Assembly (NCBI GenBank): GCA_934572355.1
Contig: CAKTKV010000039.1
Location: forward strand, 1 to 11,102
Direction of reading: 5' to 3'
Length of the DNA stretch: 11,102 nt
Origin: an uncultured Oscillospiraceae bacterium
Lineage (GTDB): Bacteria > Bacillota > Clostridia > Oscillospirales > Oscillospiraceae
In this document: piece by piece, positions 1 to 5,861 of the stretch
How the letters are laid out: every line of letters starts with the position of its first letter
How positions within the stretch are numbered: position 1 is the stretch's first letter
Notes under the pieces: generated by a model
What the model was told of the DNA's origin: nothing
The model's input: only the letters and a program-made list of their open reading frames with translations
Databases searched by the model: none
Program-made: the position numbers and the translations under genes

Positions 1-247
1 TGCCGACGAGGAAGCCCACCTTCAGCGTGTTCGTTATCGCCTTGGTGAAGGTCGGCATATTGAAGATGCGCTTGAAGATATCAAAGGTGAGCCCATTGTC
101 GCTCACGAAGCTATCCACCAGCAGTATCGCCAGCGGGTAGAGAATAAACAAAGTCAGAAATGTTATCAGCACGACGATGGTCGTGACCATGATCGGGTCG
201 GCCATGAGCTTCTTCCGATCCAGCGCCGCGCCCTGGCTTCTTGCCAT
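1..247 (-). CDS. ABC transporter permease, N-terminal fragment (iron(III)-type importer), runs off the window
   Basis: Only the first 82 codons are present, starting at the ATG at 247-245 and continuing past base 1. The visible protein begins MARSQGAALDRKKLMADPIM, a short basic cytoplasmic stretch. One hydrophobic membrane segment follows (about residues 20-42, VTTIVVLITFLTLFILYPL), then a soluble stretch with NMPTFTKAITNTLKVGFLVG. The leader, the first membrane helix and the 'NTL-hydrophobic' entry into the permease core fit FbpB/CysW-type binding-protein-dependent permeases. A GAGAGGAG ribosome-binding site sits about 7 nt before the ATG. The gene follows a same-strand substrate-binding lipoprotein gene of the FbpA/AfuA type after an 80-bp gap that holds a terminator-like hairpin. 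It is therefore most likely the membrane channel of the same importer. The substrate (ferric iron, or a compound such as phosphonate) cannot be fixed from this piece. Confidence 0.85.
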   Translation of the reverse strand, partial: MARSQGAALDRKKLMADPIMVTTIVVLITFLTLFILYPLAILLVDSFVSDNGLTFDIFKRIFNMPTFTKAITNTLKVGFLVG

Positions 248-280
248 ATGTATTCTCCTCTCTTTGAAAGGATTCAGATT

Positions 281-313
281 CTAAAAAAGGAAGGCGGCAG
301 CGCCGCCTTCCTT
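281..313 (-). terminator. Rho-independent terminator or attenuator between binding-protein and permease genes
   Basis: On the minus strand a 12-bp perfect stem (AAGGAAGGCGGC paired with GCCGCCTTCCTT, 3-nt loop, bases 287-313) is followed directly by a run of six T. It starts 15 bp after the binding-protein stop codon and ends about 35 bp before the permease start. The position suggests partial termination, giving many binding-protein transcripts and fewer permease transcripts. That layout is common for ABC importers. The read-through fraction is inference. Confidence 0.8.
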
Positions 314-327
314 GCGGATATTATTGA

Positions 328-1461
328 TTACTCAGTCTTGAAACGATCCGCACCGGTGTCAGCGCCGGCAGCGGCGATAGCGTTCATGACTTCCTCAATG
401 TAGGTGCCGATGTTCTGCTTTGCATCCTCGAAGTCATAGTCCATGACGTTGTCGGGATCAAGGCCGAACTCTGCTGCCTGAGTGGGCTGCTCGGCGTTGT
501 CAATGACGAGGAACTGGTAGGAGCCGTTGTCCTTAGCGAGGTTCACGCAGTCGGGAGACAGAGCGTACTCGATCCAGAGCTTTGCAGCGTTGGGGTGAGC
601 GCAGCCCTTGAAGATAGCGGTAGCGCCGATCTCGAAGGAGGTGCCGGTGCTGGGGATGATGAGCTGGACGTTCTCATAGCCGTTGTCAACGATCTGGGTG
701 ATGCCGTCATGCAGGAAGCCGATGCCGATGACGCACTCACCGGTGCCGACGTTCTTGGACGGGCCGGAGCCGGACTTGGTGTAAACCTGGATGTTCTTGT
801 CGAGGTCTACGAGGTACTGGATGCCTTCATCGTGGCCGTACTTCTGGATCATGGTGTTGATGACGAGCTTTGCGGTACCGGCGGTGTTGTAGTTGGACAG
901 CCAGATAAGACCCTTGTACTCGTCCTTGAGCAGATCCTGCCAATCCTGAGGAGCCTCAAGGTTCATGCGCTCAAGCTCATCGGTGTTGACCATGAAGCCA
1001 AGGATTCCCTTATAGATGCCGTACCAGTAACCGTCCTTGTCGCGGTACATATCGCTGAGCAGGTGGGAAGCGTTCTCCGCCTCGTATGCCTCAAGCAGGC
1101 CCTCGCCGGCGACAACGTTGTACGGGTCGGTCGTGCCGCCGAACCAAACGTCAGCGGACGGATTGCCGTTCTCTTCCTCGATCTTTGCCTGCACCTCACC
1201 GGTGGACAGACGCTGATAGGTGGTCTTTATACCGTAGAGCTTCTCAAAATTCTCGCAGGCGGCGGCGAGGTACTCTTCCTCGCAGGAGCCGTAGACGACC
1301 AGTTCGCCCTCGGCCTGAGCCAGAGAAACGAGATCGTCAGCCGCGGGTTCGGCTGCGGGTTCAGCGGCAGGGGCCTCAGTCGCGGCCGGAGCGCTGTTGC
1401 CGCATGCGCACAGGGACAGAACCATCACGAGTGCAAGCAGCAGTGCCAGATACTTTTTCAT
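328..1461 (-). CDS. ABC transporter substrate-binding lipoprotein, FbpA/AfuA-type (extracellular solute-binding protein family 1)
   Basis: A protein of 377 residues beginning MKKYLALLLALVMVLSLCAC. It has a lipoprotein signal with lipobox L17-C18-A19-C20 before G21, so Cys20 is the likely lipid anchor. An Ala/Pro/Glu spacer (about 22-42) tethers the binding domain to the outer face of the membrane. The mature part opens with LVVYGSCEEEYL (about 54-65) and has ADVWFGG (103-109), typical of COG1840 Fe(3+)-type binding proteins. Length fits the family. The ATG at 1461 was chosen over the in-frame ATG at 1503 because a strong GGAGG lies about 8 nt upstream and the signal peptide starts there. The earlier start would add 14 charged residues ahead of it. 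The gene has its own TTGACA/TACAAT promoter and is followed by a terminator and then a permease gene. Ferric iron is the leading guess for the ligand. Phosphonate, thiamine or polyamine-like ligands are alternatives. Confidence 0.9.
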   Translation of the reverse strand: MKKYLALLLALVMVLSLCACGNSAPAATEAPAAEPAAEPAADDLVSLAQAEGELVVYGSCEEEYLAAACENFEKLYGIKTTYQRLSTGEVQAKIEEENGNPSADVWFGGTTDPYNVVAGEGLLEAYEAENASHLLSDMYRDKDGYWYGIYKGILGFMVNTDELERMNLEAPQDWQDLLKDEYKGLIWLSNYNTAGTAKLVINTMIQKYGHDEGIQYLVDLDKNIQVYTKSGSGPSKNVGTGECVIGIGFLHDGITQIVDNGYENVQLIIPSTGTSFEIGATAIFKGCAHPNAAKLWIEYALSPDCVNLAKDNGSYQFLVIDNAEQPTQAAEFGLDPDNVMDYDFEDAKQNIGTYIEEVMNAIAAAGADTGADRFKTE

Positions 1462-1542
1462 GTGTTTTCCTCCGTTAGATTTATTTTGATCCCTCCGCCC
1501 CATGGGCTGAGAGAGATTTTCCGGTTTGCAGCTTGGGCATTA

Positions 1543-1557
1543 TGTACACAACGTACA
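1543..1557 (-). promoter_or_regulatory. Second small inverted repeat in the leader of the importer gene
   Basis: TGTAC (1543-1547), spacer ACAAC, GTACA (1553-1557) are a perfect 5+5 inverted repeat, about 25 bp downstream of the first one (centre to centre about 26 bp). Both contain a GTAC core. It could be a second repressor site or a minor leader hairpin. A 5-bp arm alone is weak evidence. Confidence 0.3.
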
Positions 1558-1567
1558 AGATTTACCC

Positions 1568-1585
1568 TTTGCAGGTACGTGCAAA
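1568..1585 (-). promoter_or_regulatory. Candidate operator: perfect inverted repeat at the transcription start of the importer gene
   Basis: TTTGCA (1568-1573), 6-nt spacer GGTACG, TGCAAA (1580-1585) form a perfect 6+6 inverted repeat. It overlaps the last base of the -10 box and covers the predicted start site near 1578. A dimeric repressor bound here would block the polymerase. The regulator is not in the window. Repression by metal or substrate is inferred from the transporter type. Confidence 0.5.
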
Positions 1586-1613
1586 TTGTATAGCTTTTAG
1601 GAATTCCTGTCAA
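1585..1613 (-). promoter_or_regulatory. Promoter of the binding-protein gene
   Basis: Read on the minus strand, a perfect TTGACA (bases 1613-1608) is followed after exactly 17 bp by TACAAT (1590-1585). This is close to the vegetative sigma-A consensus. Transcription should start near 1578, giving a leader of about 115 nt before the ATG at 1461. The -10 box touches the inverted repeat at 1568-1585. Confidence 0.8.
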
Positions 1614-1685
1614 CAGCTCCGCCGTTTCTTCTCAGTTTTCTCATTATTTTATCAGTCTTACCTCAGTCTATAATGAACTTTTTAC

Positions 1686-1714
1686 TTGTGTCATCGGCTC
1701 TGTGAAGGTATAAT
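1686..1714 (+). promoter_or_regulatory. Promoter of the AAA+ ATPase gene
   Basis: TTGTGT (1686-1691), 17 bp, then a perfect TATAAT (1709-1714). The predicted start near 1721 leaves a leader of about 30 nt, which holds the ribosome-binding site TAAGGAGA (1737-1744) ahead of the ATG at 1752. The promoter diverges from the importer promoter, with the two -35 boxes about 70 bp apart. Confidence 0.75.
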
Positions 1715-1751
1715 AGCATATATTAGAACGTGGATTTAAGGAGATTTTGTC

Positions 1752-3197
1752 ATGCCTACTACGTGGAACCGCTCCCCCGAGGATTTTCATAAGATATACT
1801 CCGCCAATACCGACGCCTTCTACCGCGTCGGCGGTATCGCCATGGCAAAGGAGCTGGACGAGTTTATGACCCGCTGCGCCCTTGGGCTGTGGAGCCGCGG
1901 CGGTGGGATCACCCAGCGCCATGTCGACATGGCAAACCAGATATATTCCCGCAACCAGCCGCAGCCTAAGTGGATGCTCTGGTCGCTGACAAGCTCCGTG
2001 TGCGAAAGCGAGGTCTTCCTCCCGCCCGTGTTCTATTGGAGCCTTGCCGAGAACGACGCCAAGCGCGGCACCGAAGCCTCCCGCACCTTTATCCGCATGC
2101 TCACGAACATTCTGCTCTACCTTGCCGCCGTGGATGACGATGTCAGCTACGACGAGGCCGCCTACATAACCGAGTGCACCGATAAGCTCACCGCGGTATG
2201 CGACACAAGCGGCGTGCGCAAGAGCCGCGAGGCGCTCAATCCCCTTGACTATGTCACAAGCTCCGAGCCGGGCTTTCAGGAAAAGCACCGCCTTCAGGAG
2301 CAGACCGCGGGCGGCGAAAAGCCCAAAGAGGGCGACGTGGAAAAGCCCGAGACCGAGGAAAAGAAGCCGGACTTTGACGAGCTTATGGCGCAGCTCGACT
2401 CCCTCGTCGGACTCGACGACGTGAAAAAGGACATCAAGAACCTGATGAACCTTGTCAAGGTGCGTCGGCTTCGCAAGGAGAACGGACTCCCCATCCCGCC
2501 GATGAGCCTGCACATGGTGTTCATGGGCAATCCCGGCACGGGCAAGACCACGGTCGCCCGCATCACAAGCGGGCTGTACGCGGCGATAGGCGTACTTGAA
2601 AAGGGACAGCTCATCGAGGTCGACCGCTCCGGGCTTGTCGCGGGCTACGTCGGGCAGACCGCGCTCACGACGCAGGAGGTCATCAAGTCCGCCCTCGGCG
2701 GCGTGCTGTTTATAGACGAGGCCTACTCTCTCGCTTCCGGCGGTGAGAACGACTTCGGCCGCGAGGCGATAGAGACGATACTCAAGGCGATGGAGGATCA
2801 CCGCGATGAGCTCATAGTCGTCGTCGCGGGCTATGACGGGCCTATGGAGAAGTTCATAAACTCCAACCCCGGTCTCCAGTCGCGCTTCAATAAATACTTC
2901 TACTTCCCCGATTATAACGGCGAACAGCTCCTGTACATCTTCAAGGGTCAATGCAAGAAAAACGGCTACACCCTCACCGAGGAGGCCGAGGCCGAGGCAA
3001 AGGCAATGTTTGAAGAGCTGTACGAGAACCGCGGCGAGAACTTCGGCAACGGCCGCGATGTGCGCAACGTGTTTGAGGACACGGTCGTGCGCCAGTCAAA
3101 CCGCGTCGCCGCGCTGGACGCGCCGACGAAGGACGACCTCATGCAGTTTCTCCCGGAGGACCTCAAGGACGCGGAAGAGGCTCCCGAAGTCGACTGA
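1752..3197 (+). CDS. CbxX/CfxQ-family (SpoVK-like) AAA+ ATPase with TerB-like N-terminal region
   Basis: A protein of 481 residues. The C-terminal half (about 208-470) is a single AAA+ module of the CbxX/CfxQ class. It has VGLDDVKKDI at 219-228, Walker A GNPGTGKTT (259-267), pore-loop-like GYVGQT (298-303), Walker B LFIDEAY (319-325), an arginine-finger region NPGLQSRF (R378), and sensor-2-like GNGRDVRN (432-439). Such proteins form hexamers that remodel other proteins. Relatives are sporulation SpoVK, red-type Rubisco activase and type VII EccA. The N-terminal 150 residues are helical. They include LLYLAAVDDDVSYDEAAYI (121-139), an acidic 'D-x-D-V-S-x-x-E' pattern like TerB domains, followed by a Lys/Glu/Pro linker (170-207). 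The gene stands alone with its own promoter and terminator, so its target protein is not indicated. Family call is firm; TerB relation is inference; client unknown. Confidence 0.9.
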   Translation: MPTTWNRSPEDFHKIYSANTDAFYRVGGIAMAKELDEFMTRCALGLWSRGGGITQRHVDMANQIYSRNQPQPKWMLWSLTSSVCESEVFLPPVFYWSLAENDAKRGTEASRTFIRMLTNILLYLAAVDDDVSYDEAAYITECTDKLTAVCDTSGVRKSREALNPLDYVTSSEPGFQEKHRLQEQTAGGEKPKEGDVEKPETEEKKPDFDELMAQLDSLVGLDDVKKDIKNLMNLVKVRRLRKENGLPIPPMSLHMVFMGNPGTGKTTVARITSGLYAAIGVLEKGQLIEVDRSGLVAGYVGQTALTTQEVIKSALGGVLFIDEAYSLASGGENDFGREAIETILKAMEDHRDELIVVVAGYDGPMEKFINSNPGLQSRFNKYFYFPDYNGEQLLYIFKGQCKKNGYTLTEEAEAEAKAMFEELYENRGENFGNGRDVRNVFEDTVVRQSNRVAALDAPTKDDLMQFLPEDLKDAEEAPEVD

Positions 3198-3206
3198 AAA
3201 TTGAGC

Positions 3207-3252
3207 AAAAAATACCTGCCGCTCCGTTTTAACGGAGCGGCAGGTATTTTTT
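3207..3252. terminator. Bidirectional rho-independent terminator between convergent genes
   Basis: A very long, almost loop-free palindrome: AAAAAATACCTGCCGCTCCG pairs with its complement around a TTTTAA centre (3207-3252). Poly-A on the left and poly-T on the right give a U-tract on either strand. It sits 10 bp after the ATPase stop and 10 bp before the end of the convergent metallopeptidase gene, so it serves both transcripts. Confidence 0.93.
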
Positions 3253-3261
3253 TATATCCGT

Positions 3262-3966
3262 TTATCTTCTCCTGTCGCGGCTGCTGACCATAATGATAAG
3301 CCGCAGCAGCTGCATGAGCGTCACGGCAAGCGCCGCGACGTAGGTCATCGCCGCAGCGCGCAGCACGCGGCGCGCACCCGTAAGCTCCTCGCCGTGCAGA
3401 ATGCCCATGCTCTCTATCGTCTGCATCGCGCGGCTGCTGGCGTTGAACTCCACCGGCAGCGTCACGATTTGGAACACCGCGCACAGGCCGAAGCATGCGA
3501 CACCTATATACGCCAGATATATGAAGTCCGGCGCGACGGAGCACAGCAGCAGCCCCGCGAGCACGAGCGGCCATGAGAGCTTCGAGCCGAAGTTCGTGAC
3601 CGGGATGATGGCCGAGCGTATCTTCACCGGCACATAGTCCTGCGCGTACTGTATCGCGTGGCCGACCTCGTGGCACGCAACGCCGATAGCCGCGGTAGAC
3701 GTGCCGTTATACACGTTAGCCGACAGGCGGATCATGTTCGCCTTGGGGTCGTAATGGTCGGTAAGCTCGCCGTCTATCTGCTGTATGGCGACGTTCTGGA
3801 GCCCGTTCGCGTCCAGCACGCGGCGCGCGGCCTGAGCGCCGGTCATGCCGCGGGAGTTCATCTGGCGTGAATATTTATTATAGGTAGATTTCACATTCGC
3901 GCTTGCCCACATCGTGAAGAGCACCGCGGGCAGCACAAGAATTATATATGTCCAGTCGATATACAT
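3262..3966 (-). CDS. yugP: Membrane zinc metallopeptidase, YugP family
   Basis: A protein of 234 residues, usual length for YugP-like neutral zinc metallopeptidases (Zn_peptidase_2). A membrane helix opens the protein (about 5-21). The catalytic HEVGH motif is at 99-103 in the context ACHEVGHAIQYA. H99 and H103 bind zinc and E100 is the general base. The conserved PVEFNAS (171-177, E173) is the likely third zinc ligand. Further hydrophobic segments lie at about 131-147, 149-170 and 205-226, and the protein ends in a basic SRDRRR. The family has membrane-anchored active sites, and its physiological substrates are not well established. The ATG at 3966 has GGAGG about 8 nt upstream. The gene is transcribed alone from the promoter at 4051-4023, with a small hairpin just before the ribosome-binding site. 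Confidence 0.93.
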   Translation of the reverse strand: MYIDWTYIILVLPAVLFTMWASANVKSTYNKYSRQMNSRGMTGAQAARRVLDANGLQNVAIQQIDGELTDHYDPKANMIRLSANVYNGTSTAAIGVACHEVGHAIQYAQDYVPVKIRSAIIPVTNFGSKLSWPLVLAGLLLCSVAPDFIYLAYIGVACFGLCAVFQIVTLPVEFNASSRAMQTIESMGILHGEELTGARRVLRAAAMTYVAALAVTLMQLLRLIIMVSSRDRRR

Positions 3967-3980
3967 TGTTTTCCTCCATA

Positions 3981-3996
3981 GGCGGACTTGTCCGCC
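3981..3996 (-). promoter_or_regulatory. Hairpin immediately upstream of the metallopeptidase ribosome-binding site
   Basis: GGCGGAC and GTCCGCC form a perfect 7-bp palindrome around a 2-base centre (effective loop of 4 nt). In the minus-strand transcript the stem ends a few nucleotides before TGGAGG. It could stabilise the 5' end of the mRNA or tune ribosome access. There is no U-tract, so it is not a terminator. Confidence 0.45.
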
Positions 3997-4022
3997 ATAA
4001 AAGCTTTTTCATTTCTGAAAAT

Positions 4023-4051
4023 ATTATACCCTCTTCTCTTTCTGCGCGCAA
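4023..4051 (-). promoter_or_regulatory. Promoter of the metallopeptidase gene
   Basis: On the minus strand, TTGCGC (4051-4046), a 17-bp spacer, and a perfect TATAAT (4028-4023). The predicted start near 4016 gives a leader of about 50 nt that includes the hairpin at 3996-3981. Confidence 0.65.
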
Positions 4052-4131
4052 GCGGCATGGCGCGCCGTCCGCCGCATTTTACGCTTTCGTCTTGTAATAT
4101 TAAGGAAATGTTCACAGTTCCCGCTTGCCGC

Positions 4132-4150
4132 CTTTAGCTCCGCTTTAGCT
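4132..4150 (+). promoter_or_regulatory. Direct-repeat site typical of OmpR-family response regulators, upstream of the export operon
   Basis: CTTTAGCT occurs at 4132-4139 and again at 4143-4150, an 11-bp period (core TTTAGC-N5-TTTAGC). OmpR/PhoB-family regulators bind such tandem half-sites one helical turn apart; the CiaR and PhoP boxes are built this way. Two -10-like boxes follow, GATAAT (4153-4158) and TATGCT (4164-4169), and neither has a good -35. That is what an activator-dependent promoter looks like, with the repeats taking the -35 position. No two-component genes are in the window, so the regulator is unknown. Confidence 0.5.
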
Positions 4151-4202
4151 TGGATAATTAGAGTATGCTTATCACAAACCCATGCAGGAAAGAGGTACCA
4201 TT

Positions 4203-5849
4203 ATGAAGCAGGATCGGCGAAGCACCAAGCTCAGCGCGGCGCAGAAGAAAAAGCTCATCATAATCATCGCGGCTGCCGCGGTTCTGATAACCGCGGCGGT
4301 AGTCATTCTGAGAAAAAACGTCTCGGAAAAGTACGGCAGGAAGGACGACACGGAGATACTCTCCGCCGAGGTCACGCGCGGCAGCATCAGCACCTCCGTC
4401 TCAGGCTCCGGCCAGTTCAGCGACGATGATGTTGAAACTCTCGATATCCCCGACGGCGTAGAGCTTGAGGAGATAAAGGCCGTGCGCGGCAGCAAGGTCG
4501 AGGAGGGCGATCTTCTCGCGACCGTTGATCTGAACACCGTCATGCTCGCCATGTCCACTGTGAGCGACGAGCTTGACTCGCTCGATGACGAAATAAACAG
4601 CGCCGTCAGCGATTCCGTCAGCAGCTATATAAGCTCCTCCGTTTCCGGCAGGGTGAAGAAGATATATGCCGCGGCAGGTGACAGCGTCGACGATGTCATG
4701 TATGAGCATGGCGCGCTGATGCTCGTCTCGCTCGACGGGTACATGGCTGTCGATATCGACACCGCCGCGCTCTCCGTTGGGGACAGCGTGACCGTCACCG
4801 CCTCCGACGGGGCGGAATACACCGGCAGCGTCGGTACTGTCCTTGACGGCACAGCTACCGTTCTCATCACCGATAACGGCCCAGCCTACGGAGATACCGT
4901 CAGCGTGAAGTCAGCAAGCGGCGCCGACCTCGGCAGCGGCGAGCTGTATATCCATGACGAACTGAAAATAGTCGGCTATGCGGGGACAGTGTCGTACCTC
5001 AGCGTCAGCGAGGGCAGCAGCATATATTCCGGCTCCACACTCCTCGGCCTTACCGACACGGACTACACCGCGAACTATGAAACGCTCCTCTCCGAGCGCA
5101 GCGACAAGGAAAAGGTACTCAACCGGCTCATAAAGATATATAAGGAAGGCGCGCTCTATTCCGATATCAGCGGCACCATCAAGGAAATAAACGCCGATGA
5201 TGACGAGAGCCGCACAGACGACAGCAGCACCGAGGGGCAGTATTTCAGCATAAGCCCTGATAAGACCATGTCTATCCCGGTCAGCGTCGACGAGAGCGAG
5301 ATCCTCTCCGTCTCCATTGGGCAGAGCGCCATAGTTTCTATCGACTCTATAAACGGCGAGGTCTTCAACGGCACCGTCACCGAGATCGACCGCGCCGGCA
5401 CAAGCTCCAGTGGCGTCACGACCTATACTGCGACCATCAGCATCGACAAGACCGACGCCATGCTCGCCGGTATGTCCGCCTCGGCAACGATAGTCATAGA
5501 CGGTGTGGACGATGCGCTTCTCATCCCGGTCGACGCGCTCAACAAGACCAGCAGCAGCTATTACGTCTACACGAGTTATGACGAGAGCAGCGGTGAATTT
5601 GGCGGCATGGTCGAAGTCACGATCGGCATATCCAACGCAAACTATGTTGAAATTACCGGCGGGCTCAATGAGGGCGACACGGTTTATTATAAAGAACAGC
5701 AGGCGACTGACGGCTTCATGCCCGGTGGAATGGACTTCGGCGGCGGTATGCCGGGTGGAGACTTCGGCGGCGGTATGCCGAGCGGTGATTTCGGCGGCGG
5801 CAATATGCCGAGCGGCGGCCCCGGCGGAGCACCGGGTGGGAACAGATAA
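4203..5849 (+). CDS. MacA/HlyD-like membrane-fusion adaptor 1 of a MacAB-type exporter, with Met/Gly-rich tail
   Basis: A protein of 548 residues. A basic N-terminus and a membrane anchor (about 18-36) place the rest outside the cell. A biotinyl-lipoyl-like half with VEEGDLLATVD (99-109) is followed by a short helical stretch (110-131) and a second lipoyl-like half (about 145-175 plus 255-283). Between these lies an extra beta-rich segment (about 178-253) that resembles the later barrel (357-397). The membrane-proximal domain ends with LLIPVDAL and GLNEGDTVYY. The C-terminus (504-548) is a tandem Met-Pro-Gly-Asp-Phe repeat. The ATG at 4203 was chosen because AGAGG lies 8 nt upstream; the in-frame ATG at 4182 has no ribosome site. 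It is the first gene of the operon, 12 bp before the ATPase. In MacAB systems the adaptor stimulates the ATPase and shapes the exit path. No TolC partner is seen, as expected in a single-membrane cell. The cargo is unknown. Confidence 0.85.
   Translation: MKQDRRSTKLSAAQKKKLIIIIAAAAVLITAAVVILRKNVSEKYGRKDDTEILSAEVTRGSISTSVSGSGQFSDDDVETLDIPDGVELEEIKAVRGSKVEEGDLLATVDLNTVMLAMSTVSDELDSLDDEINSAVSDSVSSYISSSVSGRVKKIYAAAGDSVDDVMYEHGALMLVSLDGYMAVDIDTAALSVGDSVTVTASDGAEYTGSVGTVLDGTATVLITDNGPAYGDTVSVKSASGADLGSGELYIHDELKIVGYAGTVSYLSVSEGSSIYSGSTLLGLTDTDYTANYETLLSERSDKEKVLNRLIKIYKEGALYSDISGTIKEINADDDESRTDDSSTEGQYFSISPDKTMSIPVSVDESEILSVSIGQSAIVSIDSINGEVFNGTVTEIDRAGTSSSGVTTYTATISIDKTDAMLAGMSASATIVIDGVDDALLIPVDALNKTSSSYYVYTSYDESSGEFGGMVEVTIGISNANYVEITGGLNEGDTVYYKEQQATDGFMPGGMDFGGGMPGGDFGGGMPSGDFGGGNMPSGGPGGAPGGNR
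5718..5846 (+). repeat. In-frame tandem repeat encoding the Met/Pro/Gly/Asp/Phe tail of adaptor 1
   Basis: Units start with ATGCC at 5718, 5748, 5775 and 5805, so they are 30, 27 and 30 bp long, plus a degenerate last unit. They encode MPGGMDFGGG, MPGGDFGGG, MPSGDFGGGN and a Pro/Gly-rich end. Length changes are whole codons, as expected of slippage or unequal recombination under selection to stay in frame. Confidence 0.8.
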
Positions 5850-5861
5850 GGCGGTGGTCAC

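Noticed and set aside
1462..1503. Upstream ATG at 1503 as start of the binding protein
   Set aside because: It adds charged residues before the signal peptide and lacks a ribosome site at proper distance, while the ATG at 1461 has GGAGG.
595..1593. Long plus-strand open frame opposite the substrate-binding protein gene
   Set aside because: It mirrors the lipoprotein gene, which has a signal peptide, family motifs, ribosome site and promoter. The opposite frame has no family match that I can see and is a GC-rich shadow.
1668..2951. 427-codon minus-strand open frame across the AAA+ ATPase gene
   Set aside because: The plus-strand product has all AAA+ motifs. The opposite frame is low-complexity Leu/Ala/Val/Gly and runs through the mapped promoter region.
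4182..4202. Upstream ATG at 4182 as start of adaptor 1
   Set aside because: No Shine-Dalgarno precedes it. The AGAGG serving the ATG at 4203 lies inside this extension.
5718..5846. Tandem repeats as a CRISPR-like array
   Set aside because: They are contiguous, in frame, lack unique spacers and encode the tail of a protein.
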